The translations under genes were made by a program, and so were the position numbers. A stretch of DNA of 64,000 nucleotides from Moringa oleifera (lineage: Eukaryota > Streptophyta > Magnoliopsida > Brassicales > Moringaceae). Numbering within the stretch: position 1 is the stretch's first letter; every line of letters begins with the position of its first letter. The notes under the pieces were generated by a model, which was given only the letters and a program-made list of their open reading frames with translations, made no database searches and was not told the DNA's origin. Below, piece by piece: positions 1 through 12,600 of this stretch. The stretch lies in NCBI GenBank assembly GCA_021397835.1, contig JAJFZO010000658.1:689501-753500 (forward strand). Direction: 5' to 3'.

Positions 1-2743
1 ATCCTTCGATTCCACAACACCAGACTGAAGAGCATCGAGGAATATTCCAAAATTGAAAAGTGTTGCATTTGGTGTCTGAATAGGGCAGGATTCATTCAGA
101 AAAGTGTTACTTCCTGAAGTATTATCACAGTACAAAGACTTGGTAACACAACCACTATGCTCTGCACAGGCTTTCTTCCAGCAAGTCGTTTCCCTTTCTA
201 TGGAGAACAGGTACCAGAAGGCTCCAAGTACCTATAAAAGAAGGTAACCACCTCAGTATTATTTTTAGAGAAAAAAAAAAGAAAAAAACTAGGCATTTAG
301 CTTCCAATGAAAATATCATCAAACAAGAATGGAGAAAAAAAACACAGACAAGAAGTGTTTAGTCTCATACTGCAGGCATGGCAATAGGATTGACAATAAA
401 CAAAAAATGAAGTCTTTGAAAAGGAAAATCAACTAGGAACGATCATTTCCCATAAATTCTTCAGTTATCAGACCATTCTACTTCCATAGTCCATTAGTAT
501 GTAAAAAGAGAAACATCAAAATTGACACAATCACCAAGAAATGTTAATGGGCATTTTCGTTCATATGAGGAGCTTCATATTGGATTCTTCCACAGTTAAT
601 GCATCACCCTCCAAAGCAGTACTTAGCTGAGCTGGATATAACTCTTGTTAAAAGAGCAAATTGAAAAGCTCAATACCACTCTTAGTAAAGCAAATTGAAA
701 AACTTGGACCACAAGACACATGCTCATGCCTTTTACATGGGATCACATTCACAAAAATACATCTCTTGCAATTCCTTTTTCTTTTCTTTTCAGAGCTCTG
801 CCCTCATATAAATGGTTTTCTTATCCTGGAAGAAAAAATCATATGTATCACTAAAAATCACTTGCCAGTAGCACCAACCTCTCAAAAGCAAAAGCCAAAA
901 AGGATGAAAATGGCACCTTACATGTCCATGAAAAAGGTTGTGATAGATCTTGTAAATTTCCTTTCACAAAAGCATGTATATATTAAAAAAGATACGGTAT
1001 AGCAATCAAACTTACGTGACTGGCAAGCATGTAAAGAAAGAGATTAAATGCAGCTCCAGCCCATGCAGTTTCGGTTAGTATGCCTGAAGTCCTTGTAACT
1101 TCCTTATATAATGGATATATTCTGATAAACCTTGGCACGTATTGGAAGAAGACCACAAACTTTAACAAATTCTTCGTGTTCAAAGATCTTGACCCTCCCA
1201 TTTTAGGAATGATAATTAATATCACCACCTGAGATGGAATAACAGGTTAAAAGTCCATGGCTAATCTTAATTCATACAAAACAATGTTAAAGAAAAAAAA
1301 CTTGACATATCATAGGTTCAGGCATAACAATGTAAAGCAATGAACTTTTCCTAAGAACTCATTATGATATTTACATATATTCAGCAACAAATATGATTCA
1401 CACATAAATGTGAACCTAATAAACCAGTTTCTGTGCAGAGGACAAACATCAAACTTATTAACACACTAGAAAAGGCACAAAACATTATGCACCTGTGGGA
1501 GTGGAAGGACAGCAAGAATGTCGACTATGAAATAAGTTGACAGATATCTCCTTGCTATTGCCCACGGATCTTCAACCAAAACACCTCTCCCAAATACCCG
1601 AGAAGGGGGAGCGATGAAACCAGTACGGAACTGAAAAATAATATGAATTATATAGAAGATATCTGTGAATGAGCGCAATACACTAGCAGTAATCTCCATC
1701 TTATTGTCCAAACCAAGACACTTCTTCTGGTCATTAATCACAGGGACATAAAAGAACAAAGGATCCAATGACACTGCAATGACACACGCCAAGACAAATA
1801 TCTTATTCCATCTTTGAAGGAAAGGACCCTGTGGGTCAAGAATTTTCTGTGTGGAACCCAAGCCCTTAGCAACAGCACTATTAAATGAGCAGGACCTCAA
1901 AGATTTCTTAATTCCTCTGATCCTCTCAGAACCAGATTCAAAGCTTCTATGAAACATTTCAGAAAAGGAATTTATCGTTGTCCTGATTCCTCCTGATTGC
2001 ATTCCATTAGTTGCAGAATATTGTGGCTCAGGACTCTTATCTGATTTCCAGTCTTGAAACCTGAACAACATATTGTTGATACAAAAGTAAGGCCATAACT
2101 CAATCGCCAAGTGAAGTGAAAAATCCAAAAAGAGCAAGCAGGAATGAGAAAGAAAAGGTGAAAATGAAATTCCACAACGTCTCCAAATCACATGATGACT
2201 ACATCAGTTTGACCCATACATTTGGCTGAGGAAGAAATTGTTCTCAGTCAGCAATACCATCAGTTAAGATACCAGAAGTAGACAAGGAATTCTATTTAGA
2301 CTGTGGCAGCAAAAATTTGTTAGAAGCAACTGTGCTATATATATTCACCATGCATGCCACTCTAGGTGGAGCTGATCAGCACTATGGGAAACGTGGCAGC
2401 AACTGTGTCCTTAACAAGAATAGTGTTGGGGATGATGATAGTTGCATGTGAACAATGACATCAAGGGGGTGAAGTGTAAAAATTTTCGGTTCCAAGAAAA
2501 TGAATATTTACTTCTGATTATAAGAATATCAAGCTCTTCAACAATGCATTTTTTTTTTTTTTGGTTTGGGGCGGGGGGGGGGGGGGGGGGGGGGAGGGGG
2601 GAGCCCAATGGAATCTAAAAGTGAAGCATAAATAATTTAAATGACTAATTACACTGAAACCATAACCTACCATAGAAGTTACTAAACATGAGAAATCAAT
2701 TAGAATGAACTAACCTCACAAACTTCTCCTGCCTGAAATTCAT
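1..2743 (-). CDS. CNGC1: Cyclic nucleotide-gated ion channel, CNGC1-like (5' part, cut by window edge)
   Basis: Plasma-membrane non-selective cation channel subunit of the plant CNGC family (role known from the family). Coding exons on the minus strand are 2743-2715, 2060-1493, 1228-1016 and 231-1, joined by GT/AG introns; they give 347 codons in frame and run off the window. The start is a small exon encoding MNFRQEKFV, with the next arginine codon split by the intron; this is nearly the N-terminus I recall for Arabidopsis CNGC1. The following cytosolic segment reads FRFQDWKSDK. Visible membrane segments are S1 (FVLACVIAVSLDPLFFYVPV), S2 (DIFYIIHIIFQFRTGF), S3 (YFIVDILAVLPLP), S4 with arginines (YVPRFIRIYPL) and S5 (LFLYMLASHVLGAFWYLF). 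The pore, S6, cyclic-nucleotide and calmodulin-binding regions lie outside the window. No frameshift or stop is seen. Group I assignment is confident; exact orthology is inferred. Confidence 0.93.
2549..2602. repeat. Poly-T followed by a long G run
   Basis: About 13 T, then GGTTTGGGGC, then 22 uninterrupted G at 2573-2594, one A and six more G. It lies in the intron between coding exons 1 and 2 of the CNGC1-like gene. The transcribed RNA would be C-rich; the plus strand could form a G-quadruplex. Confidence 0.9.
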
Positions 2744-3800
2744 AACTACAGATTATTCACTGTAGAATGTCACAATGAACCAAGGAACTTCTTCATGTAT
2801 CGACAAAGCTACCAATGCCAACTCCTACTGTAAAATTTTCAAAATAAGAAAAAACATTAAAACATGATCTTCTTTTTCGAGAAAATTTTGGGCCAAAATA
2901 TTCCAATTTCCATCAATTCCAAGTGTAGACCATGCACCACAAGACAATATCATAACAGTAATAGTCAGCAAAGTTAGACAAAACCATATATTGCCATGGA
3001 ACATATGAAGCAACATGCTCAGCCAAAAAGATGAAAATTTATAAAACAACCTACAAAACTGCATACAATGTGTGCTGATACAGTCTTGATTATGATTAAA
3101 CAAGACAAAATTGGATACAAGTGAAAAATGGCAAGTGGTGCATGACACCAATAGCCCAAAGTACCAAATATGCCATTCATAGTTATCAAAATATCTTAAG
3201 AAGCAATACAGCACTGTAGAAATGCCTGAATGTTCCGATCCTTCGAACAGAAGTCAACTTTATTCAACCAAAGTGGCACGAGAAAAGAAGGAATTCTATC
3301 CCCTAAATAGTAGGAAGTTTTTTAAAACTACTGTTTATAACCGAACTCGAAATTTCCTCCAAAGACAACAAATTTTGATTTACTTTTTTTTTAAAGCAAA
3401 AAAAAAAAAAAGAGTATGGAATGCAGGAAACAGATATCAAGCAGCAGACAACTCGTAGATAGAACATCTCGGAAGCACATACCGCAAAATACAAAACTTA
3501 AACTGAGAAATTAACGAAAATTTACGCTAACCGTAGATGAAACGGAAGAGAAAACGACAATAAAACGTATTAGGAGACAACAGCATACCTATCAAACCAA
3601 GATATCTAACTGATCAATCATCGAGCGATATTCGGAAAGAAGCACCAAACAGATTGCAATGAAGGGCATAGACTTCTCTTCTTCGACTACGAGAGAGACG
3701 AAAAGAAGTTTCGCGGAAACCTCGAGTCTCTCGGACAGGGTCCGGATTCGGAGTAATTTTTTCCTTTACAAATAAAAATTAATAAAATTTCCAAAGAGAG
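2744..3800 (-). promoter_or_regulatory. CNGC1-like 5' leader: noncoding exon and leader intron
   Basis: A probable 5'UTR exon runs from about 3790 to 3589 and ends at a GTATGC donor. It is GC-richer than its surroundings and lies just downstream (minus sense) of a CT repeat. The coding ATG at 2743 sits in a second exon whose acceptor (TTCTACAG) ends at 2760, leaving 16 bases of leader before the start. The region between 2760 and 3588 would be a leader intron; I see no other convincing exon in it. The transcription start is not determined. Confidence 0.5.
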
Positions 3801-3815
3801 AGAGAGAGAGAGAGG
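3797..3815. repeat. GA/CT dinucleotide tract at the CNGC1-like gene start
   Basis: A (GA)n run on the plus strand, read as (CT)n in the sense of the minus-strand gene, at the likely transcription start. Similar CT tracts occur at the starts of the PP2C and TPP genes. Confidence 0.85.
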
Positions 3816-3829
3816 AGTACGATAGTGTG

Positions 3830-6800
3830 CACCGGATGAAGAAAGAAAGTCTTGTGATTTGGGGCCCACTGAGAAGCTTTATAGTGTTAAAGGTTTTGTT
3901 TTTTTCCCGCATTGTTTCTGTCCGGTACCTGTGGGTCCGGTTGCTCCTATTGCAGGCACTGTGCTGCTGTCTCCCTACCAATTGTTTTGAGGAATTAGGA
4001 ACTTTGCTTGACTGCCAAAGATGAGATTTTTTTTATCTTTTCACAGTTTACAATTTTTATCATCAAACAAACTAATTATTGAGCACTATAAATTATTTAT
4101 ACATATATCCCTAACATTTCTTTTCTCTTTGTATTAAAATTTTCCGCTTTAATTTTACACAATGAAAGAAAATGACAATAGCCTTTTATGGAATTTTACT
4201 GAATTAAAAATATAGTTAAATTTTTCAGAAAATATGATAGTTTATGACGTGGAGAGATGCAATTGGTTAATTATGAGGATGAATTGTCACAGAACCGGAG
4301 GAGATCCAGACTTCCTATGACTAGGAAGACGAGCCCCACAGTTGGTAAAATGCGGCACAAGTCAAAGCGCCCGGCAGAGATTCCCATCTTGAGTTGACAT
4401 TACGTCCCTGCTTGTACCGTAACTAATTTTGTTCCCCGAGGAAATGGCCGAGTTCTACTGTTTGCACTTGGGGCTACACGTACGGACATCTGCTTCCATA
4501 GCCGATAGATTCTTAATCATACTCTACTGGCCAGCAATCGTATGGTGATGCGATGCTAACTGGGTAGAGATTGCGGTACTATCAAACACAGGCATCTAAC
4601 CAAACTGCCTCTGATAATTTTTCCTTCTTCTTTCCGTAAATCTTATGGTTGGTTCTTGAATGTCGCCCTATAATTTTTTAGTCTAATTGGTTCTCACGGA
4701 GTGCAAATGTACTTGCTTGGTAATCTAAGGAATATAAAATCACCTTATGAATATCTTGTTATTTATTTTTAATAAAAACAATAAAAAATGTTTTGTCTAT
4801 CTAATTTATAATAATTTTTAATTTAAATAAAAAAATATCAATTAAAATAATTGCATTGCAATGTCTTAATTTGATATTAATTTGGACTTTATCAAAAACT
4901 TAAAGGTTAAAATTAGAGATTTTGTTTATCAATTTTTTATTAAAATTTTTTCATAAATGTAAAAAAATATTCAAACTATCATAAAAACTAAATTTTTTAG
5001 GTATTTAAAATAATTTTTAATTTTATATTATTAAAATTTTAAGAAATATATAAAAATAACTCATAAAAATAATTTTAATTTAATGAATGTAATTTGAAAT
5101 TGTACATAAAATTTATTTGAATTATTTTTAATGTTCTTAAAAGTAATAAAACTATTAATATTTTGAATAAAATTGAAACATTGAGTCTACAATAAATCTA
5201 ATTGATATTTTAAGATTTAAATTAATATATATATATATAATTTTATATTTATCTAAATAGATATTAAAACATAAAAATTGAATAAGCTGGATGAATAATA
5301 GATAGTTTAATTTTTTTTATTAATGTCATAAATTACAAAATCAATATTTTTCTAAAAAATATGAATAATAAATTTTAATAAAAATAAACATATTTATTAA
5401 CATAATAACCAAGCTAGATGAAGAAAGTCAAAAAAATATTAGAGACAGAAACAAACCTAAAGTACTATATATACGTATGCGTTAAAAGGGCTTTTGACTG
5501 AAGAAGATTTCTTACAACCGTACAATAGTAAATAATACATTAAATTATGAATTGCAGAAATAATATTTTTAATATAAATAAAATTAGTTAAAGTAATTTT
5601 CAATTGCATGCTGGTGCCAACTTGCATTTCATTTAGTTTGTGTGTATGACAACCCAAGCCTGCTTAAGCTGTAAAATTCTGGCGAGCCTGATTATATATA
5701 TTATTCTGAACCAAAAAACCACACAAAATGAGAATTGCTGATCGACTAAGGGAGGTTAATCTACTTTGGTTACTAATGTTTGTATAAAAGGAAGAGGCTG
5801 GCTGGATTCTGACCAGCCAAATCTCACTTATCATAGAGAGATCCCATCATCAACCAAGATTCCATGAAGCTCCAGTGCACAGCTTACCACCAAATCACAG
5901 CTTGAAAAGCCAGATGTTTTGTTGATGTAATCTATATTTATTTTTATAAAATGTCAGATTTAATAAAACAATGTGTTAAATATATTTTCATCAATATCAT
6001 AAGTTCAAAAATTTTAAGGTATTTTATTTTTAAATAAAAATTAGCATAAATTACGAGATACACTGTTTTTAAAAATAAATTTTATGTTTAAAAAAATACC
6101 GAAGCAAACATTGATTTATTAATTTATTCTAATCAAATTCTCTCTTCTTAAAAAACTGGCATTGAGGTATTTTCATTTTTCAGTCTTCAACTAAATAAGC
6201 TGCTGCTTGCCCTTACAAGGCAAAAAGATTTAATAGTAATATAAAGAACAAGATTTGTGAAATAAACCTACATAATCAAGACCAATTTCATAAATAAAAA
6301 GCAATTTTTTAATAAAAATATATAAATAACAAAATTCAACAATGAAATAACACCATAAAAAATTCTGGAACTTGGAAAAGAACATGCATTTGGTCTCAAT
6401 TGGATGAAAAAAAAAAAAAAAAAAGTCTTCAACTGAAGATTTTGTAATGTCCGATGTAATCTAAAGGTTGGGGAAAAATACAGAGACTTGGAACTACAAG
6501 TAAAAAAAAGTTGTTGCTTTGCCTCATATATTCAAATCTTTCACTTTGTCATTTTCAAAATCACAAACATCAGTAATGCTAATGCTGTTGGGATTGCAAA
6601 AAATAAATAAAAATGTAAAGCTTAATCAACGAATCAAAGTTGATTTGGATATTTTTTAAATAAACTTATTTAAATGGAAATATTTGTTTAAAAAATTATA
6701 TGTTATTTACTTTAATTATATTTTTGTGAGCGTTTTGATTGTCAACTTCAATTGGGTAGCAAATTGTGAGGCCAGTGGCCCTTATGATTGAAGAGCACAA

Positions 6801-7272
6801 CTTGGTTTAGATTTGGATCTGAGTTGGCACCACACCCAACACGAAATCAAATCTAAAACCCCCACATATGAAATCCCAAATGGGTCATGGCCCAACTGTC
6901 CAAGTCAGTCACATATGTCATCCAACTCAATCTTAAATTATTGAGGTATGCCCATACCCTCCTTCATAATTCATATTTATATAATTCTATTATATATATA
7001 TTATTTATTTAAAGTTTAATTATCGATCAAACAACTAATCTTATCTTTGGTTAAATGTGGACGGCAAGTGCTGTATCCAGCTGTCCTAATCTTCATCTGT
7101 GTTAATTTTTTATTGTTTTGAGAAAAACCTGATATTAAGAGGATTTTTTAAAATAAAAATTGTATATTAATTTAAAAAATTATAATTCAATGAAATTAAT
7201 AATTAATTTTATATTATTATTATAAATTATAAAAATTTATTGAAATTTTTGATTAAAATTTAGATGTAATAA

Positions 7273-7310
<38 letters not shown>

Positions 7311-7600
7311 AATGAATGAATGAGTTGGATCCAACAGTGGCATCTTTTTCTTTTTGAAAATTCAAATTAAAACAACAGGATAGCTAGCTTTGGATACTTC
7401 AACCTGTTTGGTTGACAAGATAATGTAATCCAACCCACTTGGAATTAAAAATTTTATCAAATGGGAACTCCGTATGTGGATGTTATTTAATCGTATAAAT
7501 GTGATAATAAATAGTTAAAATGTGAGATCATTTTGTAAAGAAATCATGCGTGCTAAATTTTGGAAGGAGTTTTTTTTTTTTTTTTATTTAAAAAGAAGGG
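3830..7600. other. Intergenic region between CNGC1-like and PP2C genes (divergent promoters)
   Basis: The two flanking genes point away from each other, so this 3.8 kb contains both promoters. A GC-richer patch at about 4240-4580 has no useful open frame. The stretch 4700-5450 is extremely AT-rich with no coding signal. A TATA-like TATAAAAGG at about 5785 is followed by GC-richer DNA to about 5930 without an open frame; I could not assign it to any RNA. An (AT)n microsatellite lies at 7278-7309. I recognise no transposon here. Confidence 0.6.
7278..7309. repeat. (AT)n microsatellite
   Basis: About 16 AT dinucleotides upstream of the PP2C gene. A simple tract, likely to vary in length between individuals. 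Confidence 0.9.
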
Positions 7601-7699
7601 GACCAGTAGAAGAAAAAGTAAATCCGAACAAAAACGAAAATGAAAAAGCGGTAAAAGAAATCTAATTTGGAAAGTAAATGCCAAAAAGCAAACACGAGC

Positions 7700-8945
7700 A
7701 TACCCGTAGGTGGATGCATGAGGAGTGCCACGTTGCCACTTCTCCTCGGTGGCAAGTTACAAAAGGCCGCCTTTCTTTTTCTCTCTCATCGCTCTCTCAT
7801 CTGGCACCTAGCATTTGTTCCCACTCTGTTTCTACACACCAACTGTATATCTACACATCTCTTGAATCTCCTCTCTCTCTCTCTCTCTCTCTAGGGTTTC
7901 AGATTCTCAGTTTCTAGAGAGAGTAAGTGTACAGCTATATCTAAACACGTGTATCACCGATTCGGATTCTTAACTTGCTTGGGCCGAACCAGATCACACA
8001 GCCCGGTTCATCCGATCCGATCCACTGGTCTTTGGTGCTGTAAATCCGAAGATTTCGACGTGAGATCCGTGATTACTTGAATATTCTTGTCAGATTTTTG
8101 AGGAAATAAGGTTTTGCTTAGCTCTTTAGTTTATTTGGTTAAGCAGCTCAATCATTCGAGTGCTTTAAAGAGTAAGATTACAATTGCCGCATGCAATAGA
8201 TTTTAGTTTCGTGGAATTCCTACTTGTATGCGTTGTGAGACTGCCGGGATAATGGAGGACGGAGGAAATCAATAGAATCTTAGACATCTTTTTTTTTTCT
8301 TTTCTTTTAATCCATTTTGCTTTAAGTGACGAACTCATCTCCACTTACAGACATGGGATTTTATTGAGTAGACATAGAAATTTCAAATTTAACAACTACA
8401 AAAAATAATACGTCAACCTGCAGGTTTTGATATAATGGACTGAATCAGGAGAGCAATTAGTTGTCATTTCAATGATCCTTAGAGATGATCTGTTCTTCTT
8501 TTATAAATTGTGATGCAGAAGAAAATGTGATTTAGATTTTGTGTTGTTTCGTTCTGGAATAATGCGTGGAAATGAATTTTTCAGAAGAAAAAAATCTTCA
8601 TTTCTTTGACTTTCTTTGATTTTATGTTTTACCAAATGGTTGCATACTTAAGGGAAAGAACTGCCATTTTTTGTTTGTTGATTGTGTAAGGAGATATAGT
8701 TTATGTGTATTTTTTTCATGACACCGGTTTGCAGTTTGCTTGTCTAGGTGAATATCTGGTATTGAAGGCCTGAGCTACCAACTTAGATGGTATGCAACAG
8801 TTACATAAGGAGTGTGATTGGTCAATCTGCCCATATAGGAATCTTGACGCAGGGAAGGCTACAATTAAGCAATATCAGGAGGACTTTGCATGTTGGTCTT
8901 GCCTTAACTTATAGGTGGAGTCGTGACTTTAGAGTGAGCGTAAGG
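7700..8945 (+). promoter_or_regulatory. PP2C gene 5' leader region with CT tract
   Basis: GC-richer DNA from about 7720 with a (CT)n tract at about 7868-7893 marks the likely leader exon; a palindromic ACACGTGT (G-box type) is at about 7945. No in-frame coding continues through, so the leader is probably spliced into the exon that carries the start codon; a possible acceptor is TTTGCAG near 8737. An ATG at 8787 is in frame with the main start and uninterrupted, so a 53-residue N-terminal extension cannot be ruled out from sequence alone. Confidence 0.45.
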
Positions 8946-9590
8946 ATGATGGTTGATTCAGCTGGAACAGCAAAACAGGCATCAATATTTGGTCTCCTGC
9001 AGGAGAAGGATGATAATGGTGGATATGTTAGTGGAGGGTGGAAAAGGTGATTATTTGTTCTTCAGATTTCTCGATGTTTTCACTTACTTGCCACGAAAAT
9101 TTTAAAAAATCCATTAAAATTTCAAAAGAAAAGAAGTTTTGGTGCAAGTATTCATTGTATGCACTACCGCTTCACTCTTATCTCATTTTTACTCTTTCTT
9201 GAGTTTGCATTTATGGTTGTCAGACATGTGACATGAATAGTGTTGCTGTATACTAATAAGCATGTGCAAACTATGAGCGGAGCTGGAGATGCTTGAATCT
9301 TGCTTCAGGTCTTTTGCGTGTGCTCATGCATTTGATTATGCATTCATACTGTTCTGTAATGCATGCTTAACTAAACAAGAAAATCCTCGTGAAGAATCTA
9401 TACATTGCCATTCCTTAACTATAATGAGGACAGGCATCAACTTCGCACTTGCAAATCCTTCGAATTCACCATTATTATCCAGGAAGGATGAGGATTACAA
9501 AAGTATCTCTTATGTCCTGCTTAGTTGCATGTCTGAATTCATCTTTCCTTCTTTTTTTTTTTTCCCCCTCCCTTCTGTTTAGAGCCAGAT

Positions 9591-9624
<34 letters not shown>

Positions 9625-12600
9625 CATTTGGAGCAAATGATGAAAATTGTTGAGGTTTTGTCATATCTGATGGTTGCAGTTAGTTATACATGTTAAACAA
9701 TGTTATACGAGTAACATTATTCACTTTCTTGTCTGGTTGACAGTGAAGATGGAAGACTGAGTTGTGGATACTCAAGTTTCAGAGGGAAGAGAATGACCAT
9801 GGAGGATTTCTATGATATTAGAGCTTCCAAGATTAATGGGCAAACGGTCTGCATGTTTGGAATCTTTGATGGTTAGATTTGCTCTCGGTATTTGTTTTAT
9901 TGGAATGTAGAAATGGGTTCCCAGAAATGTATGCTTATCTGGATGTATGACCTTTAACTTTATCAAAGAAAACATAACGCCTAGACATGAAAGCGGTTAA
10001 AAGTTTTGCACTGTGGTGACAGCAGAAGAATATACAACTGCTACACATCCTTTCAAAATTAAAATAACTGATTGATAAAGAAATGCTGTTACACAAGCTC
10101 ATCGGTCATGTACAAGATCGCAAATTTTGCTGGATGTCGAAGATTATGATCTAAACTTAGGGGTTTTTCAAGATGGTTGTGTCCAATTAGTGGCTCATAC
10201 CAAGGAAGTGCATAAATAGAAGGAGAAATTTGATGCTAATTGCTAGCTAAGCTGTTACATGTCTTGAACTAAAATGGGATCATTCAAAGAAAGGAGACAC
10301 CAATTCTTTGGTATTGCAAATGTGAAGCAAATCCGATGCTTGTGGACATTAGAATAGCTTCTCAGTAAATAGTCATAACTATTATGTACTATGTTTGGAT
10401 AGAAGTTTCTGTTTTCTTTTATGACTTTGATGTCTGTTTACAGGTCATGGAGGTTCTCATGCTGCTGAGTATCTAAAGGAACACCTCTTTGAGAATCTCA
10501 TGAAGCATCCACAGTTCGTCACAGACACTAAAACTGCAATAAGTATGTTACAAATCTATAAACCACTATTTCTGAAGAACTAGACCATGTGTTTGTGCAA
10601 TCTTTTGTTTTTAAAGCTTGTCCAGGATTTACACGCTAGTGCAAATGTCCTTACGTCTATCTAGGACAGTTTGAAATGGATAAAATGGTGATAAGTTTGT
10701 CATTTGTGGAGACAGCTTCTTAGGTCCTGCATGGGCTGCTCTTGCTAGCCCATGTTTTGGTTTCATGTCATGTTACCATCTAACTTGCTTAAATCGGCAG
10801 GTGAAATGTATCAGCAGACAGATGTGGACTTTTTGGGCTCTGAAAGGGACACTTTTCGGGATGATGGTTCTACTGCCTCCACTGCTGTGTTGGTTGGTAA
10901 CCATCTCTATGTTGCTAACGTTGGAGATTCAAGGACCATAATTTCAAAAGCTGGGAAAGGTATTGTGTAGATTATTTGCTGCATGTTTTATCCGTTAGCA
11001 GTTATGATTTTCAAAATTAATGGGGTTTTCCATGGAGCTTGTGATTTGTATGTGGACTGCAATTGGAAAAAGTTTTAAATTGTGTCGGGTATTAAAGAAA
11101 CAATATCTATTGGATGTGATATTAGATGCATGAAATTTCTTTCAACGTCGGTTTAAAGAATGTTATTAATACAATTCTTAAATAATAATAATAATAATGA
11201 TATTAAAAGAGATATCATGCTGCTGTTGAATGCGGGAATCTATATCCATGGTTTCTTTTTGTAAAATCATCTTCATGAGTGTTTACAAGGAATCAACTGT
11301 TAGATTTAATCAATGTTCTCAGATTGTTTGTATGAGAAATGTAATAGCTTTAACTTGGTATCCTAGAGGATATAATCAACATACCTTCGTTTGGGTGGAT
11401 GGAGCCTTCGCCAAATCTGGGATGCTTATGATGTTATAAATTATTTTGTAAAGTTGACTCAGTTTTGTAAAAGCAGCTTCTGTTTACCTTCTACAGCAAT
11501 CCCTCTCTCTGAGGATCACAAACCAAATAGAAGTGATGAGCGGAAGAGAATTGAAAGTGCTGGTGGGGTTGTCATGTGGGCAGGTAAAGTTATTTAATAA
11601 AAATGATACAATTTCCAGCACAACTCTTTAGTGCAACAGATCTGTATGGCTGGGTCATTAAACTAATGAAGCTTGCCTATGACTTATTGGTGCAGAAAGC
11701 TTTCTTTCAAATGAGTTGGCATTTTAGCATTTACATTCGTTGATATAATCATGAAGAAGTGGTGCAGCAGAAGGTTTGCTTCAAAAGAGAAGTTGAATAA
11801 AATTAAAAAACAAACTCGAAGGTTAAACTTTTAGAAGAATATTTGATAAATTGTATTGAATTTCTTCTAATTATTACAATAAGTCTTTAAATAATGTAAA
11901 GAAGTGAACTAAGAATAAGAAACTTGAAAGAATAGGAAAACTAGAAATAGGAAACTTGAAAGAATAGGAAAACTAGAAATAGGAAACTTGAGAGAATAGG
12001 AAGCTGACTAAATGGGAAATTTGAGAGAATAAGAAGCTGACTAAATGAAAAACTGGAGAGAATAAGAAGCTGACTAAATGAAAAACTAGAGAGAACAAGA
12101 AACTAACTAAATGAGAAACTAAGATATCTAATCAAAATAGGACATTAACCGAAATAGGTCACTAAGTTAATGGGTACTACATCAATCCTTTTCACTTCGA
12201 AGAAAACTCGCGTACTACATCAATCGCTTTCACTTTGAAGAAAACTCGCCCTCGAGTTTTATGGCTGCAAGGAAAACTCATCTGGGGGAAATACTCAAAG
12301 ATATCAGCAACATTCGGCAGGCGCCACGAACTTTTAACCTTTGTCGAGCAACTCATAAACTTGCCGCTGTAACTCTTCATACTCAGTTGGGCTCATGTAG
12401 CAATGTTGAATATTGTGCATAGGAGATAGCTCATTAGGTAACTTATAGGAGACAAATTAGCAAAATAAGCAAGTACCTCTTGGATCTTGAGTGGAACCTC
12501 AATAGTTTCTTCAGCTTGGCCTTTCACCATTAACGTTACGATAAAGCTTGGCTCGTTAACCTACTCGAAGAATTCTGAGGTTGCTATGTTGATGAATAAT

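Noticed and set aside
661..1002. 113-codon plus-strand open frame
   Set aside because: Lies in an intron and antisense over the end of a CNGC1-like exon; low-complexity translation without family resemblance.
2549..2602. G-rich run as telomeric repeat
   Set aside because: It lacks the plant TTTAGGG unit; it is a homopolymer.
5780..5935. TATA-like box followed by a GC-richer stretch, considered as a microRNA or other small RNA gene
   Set aside because: I could not find a long foldback or a match to any microRNA I remember.
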